Position numbers and translations under genes: made by a program. From Rhizocola hellebori (GTDB lineage: Bacteria > Actinomycetota > Actinomycetes > Mycobacteriales > Micromonosporaceae), in contig NZ_BONY01000043.1 in assembly GCF_016862955.1 (NCBI RefSeq), positions 20,701 to 84,700 of the forward strand: 64,000 nucleotides of DNA. The letters are read 5' to 3'. Every line of letters starts with the position of its first letter. The stretch's first letter is position 1. Below the pieces are notes generated by a model that saw nothing but the letters and a program-made list of their open reading frames with translations, did no database searches and had not been told where the DNA came from. Positions 57,737 through 64,000 of the stretch are shown here, in pieces.

Positions 57737-58951
57737 TCACTCCATGCGTTCGAGGTCGAGTAGGCCGGTGCGGAGGAGGTCGGCTGCTTCGGCTAGGCGG
57801 GTTTGGGCGGTCAGTAGGTCGCCGAGCGCGCGCAGGCTGCGGGCTAGTTCGCGGCGGGGGCCGGTGTCGCGGTACAGGGCGATGGCTTGGCGCAGCATCG
57901 ATTCGGCTTCGGTGTCGTCGCCGCGGTCGAGGGCTAGTAGGCCGCGTTCGCGGTAGGCGCCGGCGGCGCGGAGGGGTGCGGTTTGGGTGTCGGTGGAGGC
58001 TTGTAGGGCTTCGTAAAGCAAGGTTTCGGCTTGGTCTGGCCGGCCGCGGCGGCGTTGTACTTCGGCCAGTTCGACACCGATGTCGAGGGCGGCTTCGGTG
58101 GGGCCGTAGAGGTGGCGGGCTTGAGCCAGGTCGGCGGCGGCCTCTTCCAGCTGTCCGGCTTCGCGGCGCATCCAGCCGCGGGCGCGATGGCAGGCGGCCA
58201 GGGCTGGGCGGGTATGGGCGCGCAAGAAAGCGGCTTTGGCTTGGCCAAGCGCGACAGCGGCGTCCGCGGGACGGCGCAGGGCTAGCAGGGCCTGCGCGGT
58301 GGCCAGGTAGTCGGCGCCGACGGCGGCGGGGTCTTGCGGCCCGGCCAGGGCCAGGGCCACCTGTGCGGCGGCGGCGGCCCGTTCCTCGTCGCCGATCTGC
58401 AGGTACCGCTCCGCGAGGTGCGCGTGCAAGACGTAACGTGCATCGGGGTCGGGCAGCCCGCCGCGGTGCAAAGCATCGCGGAACTCCTCCAGCAGGTAGA
58501 TCGCGTAGCGCGGCTCGGCCGCGCGGGCCTGGGCCAGTACTAGCGGGACGCGATCGGAAGGTGGCTCGCCCTCGAGCATCCGGGCGGCATCGGCCAGGTG
58601 GGCTTCGGGGTCGAGGAAGAGCAGAGCCCAGGCCCATCTCCGTGAATCGCCAGCCTTTTCGGCGGCAGCCGCGACGGACATGAAGCCGGAGCCGGTGGCG
58701 AGCGCGTCGGTCAGCGCCAGCTCCAGGCCGAGGCTGTCACCGGGCTGCCCGGCGGTCAGCTCGGCGTCGGGGACTCCCAGCCGCTGGGCGAAGTGGCGCA
58801 ACGCCTCGCCCGATGGGCTGCGCTTACCGCTTTCCACCGAGGACACATAGGCGGCCGTGTACTTGGGCTCGGCCAAGGCTCGCTGGGTCAGGCCATGGGC
58901 CAGCCGGAGCTGTTGGATGCGTTGGCCGAGGTCGTCGGGCGCGTCGCTCAC
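57737..58951 (-). CDS. XRE-type regulator with TPR repeats
   Basis: 404 residues from a GTG at 58951 with GGAGG seven bases before; the open frame extends further upstream but into the terminator of the protease gene. N-terminal helix-turn-helix (LGQRIQQLRLAHGLTQRALAEPKYTAAYVSSVESGKRSPSGEALRHFAQRLGV, ~8-60), then TPR units to the end (YVLHAHLAERYLQIGDEERA, AADLAQARHLYGPTEAALDI, ARSLRALGDLLTAQTRLAEA). Similar in build to the regulator at 62708-63985, so these two are paralogues on either side of the protease gene. Ligand unknown. Confidence 0.88.
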   Translation of the reverse strand: MSDAPDDLGQRIQQLRLAHGLTQRALAEPKYTAAYVSSVESGKRSPSGEALRHFAQRLGVPDAELTAGQPGDSLGLELALTDALATGSGFMSVAAAAEKAGDSRRWAWALLFLDPEAHLADAARMLEGEPPSDRVPLVLAQARAAEPRYAIYLLEEFRDALHRGGLPDPDARYVLHAHLAERYLQIGDEERAAAAAQVALALAGPQDPAAVGADYLATAQALLALRRPADAAVALGQAKAAFLRAHTRPALAACHRARGWMRREAGQLEEAAADLAQARHLYGPTEAALDIGVELAEVQRRRGRPDQAETLLYEALQASTDTQTAPLRAAGAYRERGLLALDRGDDTEAESMLRQAIALYRDTGPRRELARSLRALGDLLTAQTRLAEAADLLRTGLLDLERME

Positions 58952-59001
58952 CCGGCGCCTCCAGTCAACTCCGGTGGTCGATTCGGTTAACTGTAACCAG
59001 A

Positions 59002-59032
59002 CGGCCCCGGGATCCACGAGATCCCGGGGCCG
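59002..59032 (-). terminator. Hairpin terminator of the protease gene
   Basis: A perfect 13-base stem (CGGCCCCGGGATC with GATCCCGGGGCCG) with a 5-base loop lies 20 bases past the protease stop. No U-tract. Confidence 0.8.
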
Positions 59033-59051
59033 CCTATTCCCCACCCACGGT

Positions 59052-62000
59052 TTAGAGCGTGATGCTCCAGGTGTCCAGATAGCCGGTGTCGTTGACGAAG
59101 TTGTCACCGACGTAGAGCAACCAGGTGCCCGCGGCCTGCTGGCTTACCGGGACGGAGTAGCTGCGCGGCCCCGACCATGGGGTGCACGTTCCCCAGGTCT
59201 CGGCTTTCAGCTGGTACCAGACGCCATTTGGCCCGCGAAGCCAGATGTCGAGGTCCTCCGCGCAGCTGTGCACGATCGTCAGCGAGACGGTGACCGGTGA
59301 GTTCGCCGCACCGGTGGCCGTGCTGGTGATCGGGCTTTGGATGAAGCTGTTGTCGAAGATGTTGTAGTTGGTGCCGTTGGTGAAGGTCCGCCCGCCACCG
59401 GTGGATTGCACGGTCAGCGTGTAGGTGGCGCTTCGGGTGGCGGTTTCCCCGGCTCCGGTGACGGTCACGCTGTAGCTGCCGGCCGGGGTCGAGGCGGAGG
59501 TGCTGATGGTCATCGTCGAGGAGCTGCCCGAGGTGACCGTGGCCGGGCTGAACGATGCGGTGGCGCCGCTGGGCAGCCCGGCGGCGGTGAGGTTGACTGT
59601 CTGTGCGGTGCCCGCGGTGGTTTGGGTGTTCACCGTGGCGGTTGCTGACTGTCCGGGTTGGACTGTCCCCGCTGTCGGGCTCAACGCGAGCGAGAAGTCC
59701 CGGGTCGGCGGGGTGATGGTGCCGACCGCGACCTTCCACAGCGCCCAGGCGACCGCGTCGGAGCTGCGGTCCAGAGCCGTGGTGCTCACGTTGCTCGGAT
59801 AGGTGTCGCATGAGGAGTGGTAGCAGGAGTCGAAGGCCTGACCTGCCGTGCCGCCCCACTTCTGGGCCTGGGCCGACGACTTGACCGCCGACGCCCCGGT
59901 GGAAAGGAACGTTGCCGCAATCCCCGCGTTGCGGAATGGGCCGTCATCGCTGCAGCACTCGCTCATCTCCTCGGTCTGCACGCCGATGGAGTCGAAGTAC
60001 CCCTTCAGGTTGCCCGCCAGGGTAGAGGTGATGGCATCGATGAAATAGCCGGCGTTGGTCGAGCCGACCATGTCGAAGTTGAAGTATCCCTTGATTTTTG
60101 CCCGCTCAGTCGCGGCAAGGTTGTTGACGTAGAACTCGGAGCCGTTGAGGCCCTGCTCCTCGTCGGTCCACCAGCCGAAGCGGACGTGTTTGGTCATCTG
60201 CGGGTTCTGCTCGGCGAGCACGAGCGCCGTCTCGAGAAGCGCCGCCGATCCGGTCCCGTTGTCGTTGATGCCGGCCCCCGCCGACACGCTGTCCAGGTGC
60301 GCGCCGAACATGTAGATCTCGTTGGCGTCACCGCCCGGCCAGTCCGCGATGAGGTTCGGCCCGGCTCCGGCGGTGCAGCCCGAGGCGCAGTTCTGCCGAA
60401 CAACGTTATAACCAGCGGCGACCAGCTTCTGCTCCACATAGGACACCGAGCCGGTGTAGCCCGCGCCGGTCGAGCGCCTGTTGCCGCCGTTATTGGAGGC
60501 GATGGTCTGCAGCTGCTGCAGATGCGCCCGCACATTATCGACATTCACATTTGGTGGGGTACCAGGTCCAGGCCCACCCCCGCCCACGGTGAGGGTGAAG
60601 GTCACGCTGTGGCTGGTGCTGCCCGCGCCGGTGACGGTGATCTGATAGCTGCCGTTGGGGGTGGACGCCGAGGTGGCGACGGTCAGGGTGGACGAGTTGC
60701 CGGAGGTGACCGACGACGGGCTGAAGGAGGCGGTAGCGCCGCTGGGCAGCCCGGTGGCACTCAGGTTGACCGTCTGGGCGCTACCGCTCGTGGTCTGGGT
60801 GCCGACCGTGGAGGTGGCCGACTGTCCGGGTTGGACAGATCCCGAGGTCGGGTTGAGCGACATCGAGAAGTCGTTGCCGGGCGTGCTGCAGGTCGGCTCG
60901 CCCGACTGCACCGGAACGCTGACCGCGTTCCAGGCCGCCTTGGTGGTGGCGCATTCGGTGCTGGCCGCGCCGTAGAGCTCGACCACGGCCGCCAGCGACG
61001 CGGAGCGCACGTTGGCGTAGCGCCAGGTCGACGTCTTGCGGTTGAGGGCGCCCATGAAGATCTTGCCGGCCTTCTGGATGCCTATACCGGTCACCGAAGC
61101 CGGGCCGCCCGAACAGATCGGGCTGCTGGGCTTGCCGCCACCCGGCGACGAGCCCTCGGCCACCAGGTAGAACCAGTGGTTGAGCGGACCCGCGGCCGAG
61201 TGCACCTCGGTGTTGGGGATCGATGTGGACCAGCAGTTCGGGTCGCCCTCGGCCGACGGGTTGTACATGTTGCGGATCTCACCCGAGCCGGAGAGGTTGA
61301 TCTCCTCGCCGACCAGGTAGTCCGGCGGATCGTTGGCATTGTTGGCAAAGTGCTCGGTCAGCGCGCCGAAGATGTCGCCGGTGGATTCGTTGAGACCGCC
61401 GTTCTCGTTGCCGCTGCCCGCGCCGCCGGGGGTGGTCTGGAAGATGGCGTGGCCGAACTCGTGGGCCACGACGTCGATCGCGGTGGCCTGCTGGGTGCTG
61501 GCCGAGTTGCGGCCGAAGTTGGTGTAGCTGCCGTTCCAGAACGCGTTGGCCTCGTTCAGGCCCACCCGGGCCGGGAAGCCGGCGCCGCTGCCGTTGATGC
61601 CGTTGCGGCCCAGCCAGGAGCTGAGCATGTCCCACTCCCGCTGCACCGCGTAAAGCGCGTCCACGCAAGCGGTTTCGAGGTTGGTGCCGGAGCTGTTGCC
61701 CCACGTGTCATCGGTACCGGTGAACGTGGTGCCGGTCTGGCCGCCGCACCGGATGCCGCTGCGGGTGGAGTCGGCCATCGACCACGAGGTGCCCGAGCCG
61801 GAGGTGTTGATGGTGACGGTGCCGTTGTAGTAGCTGTTGCCCGTTCCGGCGTGCACGTCGTTGTAGTAGTCGCTGATCGCGCCGGTCTGCGCGTTGACGA
61901 AGACGTGCAGGATGGCGGGTTTGCCGTCGGCGATCCCGGAGACGACGGCCTCCCACGCCAGCACGGGCGCCTGCCCCCACGCGAGCACGACCAGGCGCGG

Positions 62001-62459
62001 CGCGGCGGAATCGTCCACTCGCGACAGTTGGTTCTTCGCGGTGGCCAGGGCGGTGTCCGCGCTCACCCGGGCGCGGGTGGAGATGGCGCGCAGCGGCTGC
62101 GAAGCGGCTGAGGTGGTGTGCTTGACCCGGCCGGCGGAGTCGGTGACGACCACCGCGTCACCACCGATCACGGGCAGGCCACGGTAGGTGCGCTCGTAGG
62201 AGATGTAGTAAATGCCGCCCGCGGCGGGGACCACGGTGCGGCGCTGGAAGCTCTCGTCGAGTCCCTTGCGCAGCGCGTCCAGACCGCTGGCGGCGGCACG
62301 GTCGGCGACCGCGATCGCGAGCGCCGCCGGGTCCTGGCTTGCCGTGGTGGTGGTGGGGCCCTCGGGGGTCGGTGCGGCCGCGGCAGTGGGCGTGAACAGT
62401 GCCATCGCCACGATCGTGGCGATGCCCACGGTCGTGGCGAGTCTGGCTCTCGGTCTCAC
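59052..62459 (-). CDS. Secreted dual-peptidase protein: M4 plus M28 with Ig-like repeats and P domain
   Basis: 1135-residue precursor from a GTG with AAGGAG eight bases before; the frame is open ~34 codons further upstream. Signal peptide ~8-28. Propeptide-like region (~60-190). M4 (thermolysin-type) domain with HEFGH at 333-337 and the third ligand Glu358 in NESTGD. An Ig-like repeat (~530-620), then an M28 aminopeptidase domain with His721 and Asp723 in GAHLDS, Asp733, the Glu pair in WWTDEEQG (~767-768), Asp in NFDMVGS and His in CYHSSCDTY. A second Ig-like repeat (~920-1010) near-identical to the first, and a C-terminal P/proprotein-convertase domain (~1015-1135). All metal ligands are present in both, so it may act as endo- and aminopeptidase at once. 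Confidence 0.92.
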   Translation of the reverse strand: MRPRARLATTVGIATIVAMALFTPTAAAAPTPEGPTTTTASQDPAALAIAVADRAAASGLDALRKGLDESFQRRTVVPAAGGIYYISYERTYRGLPVIGGDAVVVTDSAGRVKHTTSAASQPLRAISTRARVSADTALATAKNQLSRVDDSAAPRLVVLAWGQAPVLAWEAVVSGIADGKPAILHVFVNAQTGAISDYYNDVHAGTGNSYYNGTVTINTSGSGTSWSMADSTRSGIRCGGQTGTTFTGTDDTWGNSSGTNLETACVDALYAVQREWDMLSSWLGRNGINGSGAGFPARVGLNEANAFWNGSYTNFGRNSASTQQATAIDVVAHEFGHAIFQTTPGGAGSGNENGGLNESTGDIFGALTEHFANNANDPPDYLVGEEINLSGSGEIRNMYNPSAEGDPNCWSTSIPNTEVHSAAGPLNHWFYLVAEGSSPGGGKPSSPICSGGPASVTGIGIQKAGKIFMGALNRKTSTWRYANVRSASLAAVVELYGAASTECATTKAAWNAVSVPVQSGEPTCSTPGNDFSMSLNPTSGSVQPGQSATSTVGTQTTSGSAQTVNLSATGLPSGATASFSPSSVTSGNSSTLTVATSASTPNGSYQITVTGAGSTSHSVTFTLTVGGGGPGPGTPPNVNVDNVRAHLQQLQTIASNNGGNRRSTGAGYTGSVSYVEQKLVAAGYNVVRQNCASGCTAGAGPNLIADWPGGDANEIYMFGAHLDSVSAGAGINDNGTGSAALLETALVLAEQNPQMTKHVRFGWWTDEEQGLNGSEFYVNNLAATERAKIKGYFNFDMVGSTNAGYFIDAITSTLAGNLKGYFDSIGVQTEEMSECCSDDGPFRNAGIAATFLSTGASAVKSSAQAQKWGGTAGQAFDSCYHSSCDTYPSNVSTTALDRSSDAVAWALWKVAVGTITPPTRDFSLALSPTAGTVQPGQSATATVNTQTTAGTAQTVNLTAAGLPSGATASFSPATVTSGSSSTMTISTSASTPAGSYSVTVTGAGETATRSATYTLTVQSTGGGRTFTNGTNYNIFDNSFIQSPITSTATGAANSPVTVSLTIVHSCAEDLDIWLRGPNGVWYQLKAETWGTCTPWSGPRSYSVPVSQQAAGTWLLYVGDNFVNDTGYLDTWSITL

Positions 62460-62707
62460 GTGAGGTGCTCCTTCCTTCGGTGCGTCCGGTGGCCGGGCAG
62501 CGTCGATCAGGCCGACCGATGGGCCTAGCTGTTTATTAATGCGAATAAATGGATTTCCCAACGCAAAGTCAGGCCCGTTGCGCGCGGCCAGAATCCGGGT
62601 CAGGGGTGAAGCAGAATGGAGAGTGCTTCTTCGATATTAACTTCTGTTACTGCTCCTGTAACACCGGAGTTAAGAGGATGGCGCAGGTCCCTGTCAAGAG
62701 GCAAACT

Positions 62708-63985
62708 TCAATCGATCTTGTCTACACAGGACACTCCGCGTCGCATAACAGACACGGCCTCGGTCAGCCTTTCCTGCCCGACCAGCAGCTCACCCAGCTC
62801 ACGGCAAGTGCGCATCAATTCGTTGAATAATCCGGCCGCCTCGTACCGGTCGGCAGCCCTCGACAGCAGCGCCTCCGCGCCGCGCAGGTCGTCGCGCGCC
62901 ACCGCGATGCGGCCCAGCAGCCGGTCGGCCTCGGCGATGCCCTCGTCGTACCCGGCGGCGTTGACCACCTGCGCCGCCTCGAGGCACAGCGACTCCGCCT
63001 CGTCGAAGCGGCCCTGCCGCCGCCGCACCTCGGCCAGCTCCATGGTGGCTCCGCCGTAGAAGTGCTGCGCGCCCACCCGGCCCAGAATGTCGCGGGCCAG
63101 CACCAGCTCACCGTCGGCTTCGGCCAGCCTGTCCATGCGCAACAGCACATAGCCGCGCATCCAATGGCAGCGCCCGATTTCGCGCTCCATGCCAAGCTCG
63201 GCCCAGATGCGACGGGCGGTGTTCAGCGCGGCGTCGACCTCGGCCAGCACGCCCTGGGCATTCCACACCTGGCTGGCCACGGTGTGGAAGGACGCCACGA
63301 TCGACATGTCGGTGACCCGGGGCAGCAGCGCAAGCCCGTCGTCGACCAGACGCCGCGCCCGCTGAACGGCTCCCACCTCGACATACGGGTAGATCAGCGG
63401 CGTGAGCAGGCGCAGCTCCACCGCGGGATCGATGGGCGGCGCGGCGCGCACGGCCCGCAGCTCCGACTCGACCAGCTCGATGGCGGCCGCTGTCTGACCG
63501 GTCAGGAAGAGGCTGTTGGACACGCGGGCGATCGTCTCCGCGGCGACCACCCCGGTGATCGGCTCGGCCGCGGCGGCCCGGAAGGCGGCGAGCGCGGCGG
63601 CCGGATCGTTGCGGTGCAACAGAACGTCGCCCTCGACCAGGCGGGCCAGCCCGGCCAGATCGGGCAGGTGGTAACGCTGCGCCTCGGCCAGCACCCGCGC
63701 CGCCTCGCTGGCTGCGAAGCCGTCATCGCCGGCCGACAGTCGCCGGCGAACCTGCGCCAGACGCTCGACCAGCTCTTCACGCACGCCGATCGGCCGGCCG
63801 TAGCGCAAATCGTCGGTGCCGACGCCGAGCCGGTCGGCGAGATAGGCCAGCGCCTCATCGGTGGGCACCCGGTGGCCGGACTCGACAGCGGCCAGGAACC
63901 CCCGGCTGTAGCCGGGCTCGGCCAGCTCACGCTGCGTCAACCCCCGCTCGACCCGCAGGTCACGAATCCGAGCCCCCAACTGCAT
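62708..63985 (-). CDS. XRE-type regulator with TPR repeats
   Basis: 425 residues. Helix-turn-helix (~5-58: RIRDLRVERGLTQRELAEPGYSRGFLAAVESGHRVPTDEALAYLADRLGV), then TPR repeats (~90-415: AAETIARVSNSLFLTGQTAAAIELVE, IGRCHWMRGYVLLRMDRLAEADGEL, ATMELAEVRRRQGRFDEAE). The HTH is clearly related to that of the regulator at 57737. The start lies 15 bases inside the right window edge, so the promoter is outside. It could control the M4-M28 gene that begins about 250 bases downstream on the same strand. Confidence 0.88.
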   Translation of the reverse strand: MQLGARIRDLRVERGLTQRELAEPGYSRGFLAAVESGHRVPTDEALAYLADRLGVGTDDLRYGRPIGVREELVERLAQVRRRLSAGDDGFAASEAARVLAEAQRYHLPDLAGLARLVEGDVLLHRNDPAAALAAFRAAAAEPITGVVAAETIARVSNSLFLTGQTAAAIELVESELRAVRAAPPIDPAVELRLLTPLIYPYVEVGAVQRARRLVDDGLALLPRVTDMSIVASFHTVASQVWNAQGVLAEVDAALNTARRIWAELGMEREIGRCHWMRGYVLLRMDRLAEADGELVLARDILGRVGAQHFYGGATMELAEVRRRQGRFDEAESLCLEAAQVVNAAGYDEGIAEADRLLGRIAVARDDLRGAEALLSRAADRYEAAGLFNELMRTCRELGELLVGQERLTEAVSVMRRGVSCVDKID

Positions 63986-64000
63986 GCTGTGATTATGGCG

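Noticed and set aside
59817..62111. 764-codon plus-strand frame
   Set aside because: Antisense to the M4-M28 protease with intact ligands; composition is that of a GC shadow frame.

Overview
The window is high-GC DNA with frequent GTG/TTG starts, tightly packed operons with 1-4 base start/stop overlaps, and several large secreted multidomain enzymes. Together with NarL-type two-component systems, an AfsR/SARP-like regulator and XRE-TPR regulators, this points to a filamentous or soil actinomycete. I do not commit to a genus. Roughly 43.7-57.4 kb looks less GC-extreme by eye and carries accessory, island-like genes. I see no rRNA, tRNA or CRISPR array.

Region 1 (1-7767, minus strand) is a compact signalling array: sensor kinase, NarL regulator, RsbA-like MEDS/anti-sigma protein, stressosome proteins RsbR, RsbS and RsbT, an RsbT-like/RsbX-like fusion, a hybrid kinase with an extra N-terminal GHKL-like domain, and a receiver-GAF protein that runs off the left edge and probably ends in a SpoIIE phosphatase. 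No sigma factor is present inside the array. Region 2 (7856-11553) holds a secreted PAF-acetylhydrolase-like esterase, a NarL regulator, a secreted SLT-like protein and a sensor kinase.

Region 3 (11564-19553) is a seven-gene plus-strand operon (dehydrogenase, divergent PTPS/QueD-like protein, GT4 glycosyltransferase, UPF0104 membrane protein, RibD-C reductase, GTP cyclohydrolase II, LTA-synthase/sulfatase-like membrane protein). A CDP-alcohol phosphatidyltransferase and an FkbM methyltransferase flank it. It looks like an undescribed pterin/pyrimidine-plus-envelope pathway. Region 4 (19602-32750) has two secreted proteins, a GNAT enzyme, a methyltransferase, a 1401-residue SARP/cyclase-like/AAA/TPR regulator followed by a patatin and a PlsC acyltransferase, then a Phd/VapC toxin-antitoxin pair. 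Region 5 (32751-39843) is polysaccharide-related. It has a secreted FnIII/CBM32 protein and a GH9 cellulase (CBM4-CBM4-Ig-GH9-CBM2) under a perfect CelR/CebR-type operator, with an aldo/keto reductase and a sigma-like protein between them.

Region 6 (39849-47876) contains a RibD-C reductase, a SigG-like ECF sigma factor, a TIR-TPR protein, two paralogous coiled-coil proteins, a very small acidic peptide gene next to an XRE-TPR regulator, an EamA transporter and a GNAT enzyme. Region 7 (48061-57383) is the strongest candidate for an undescribed system. It has a PD-(D/E)XK-like protein, a three-gene operon (XRE/P-loop/repeat protein, winged-helix protein, and a 1051-residue double ATPase joining an ORC/AAA module to a HerA module), and a convergent pair encoding a short Hsp70 and a GrpE-like protein. 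It resembles a prokaryotic conflict or DNA-processing locus with its own chaperone pair. Region 8 (57737-63985) has two XRE-TPR regulators around a secreted 1135-residue protease that carries both an M4 and an M28 catalytic domain.
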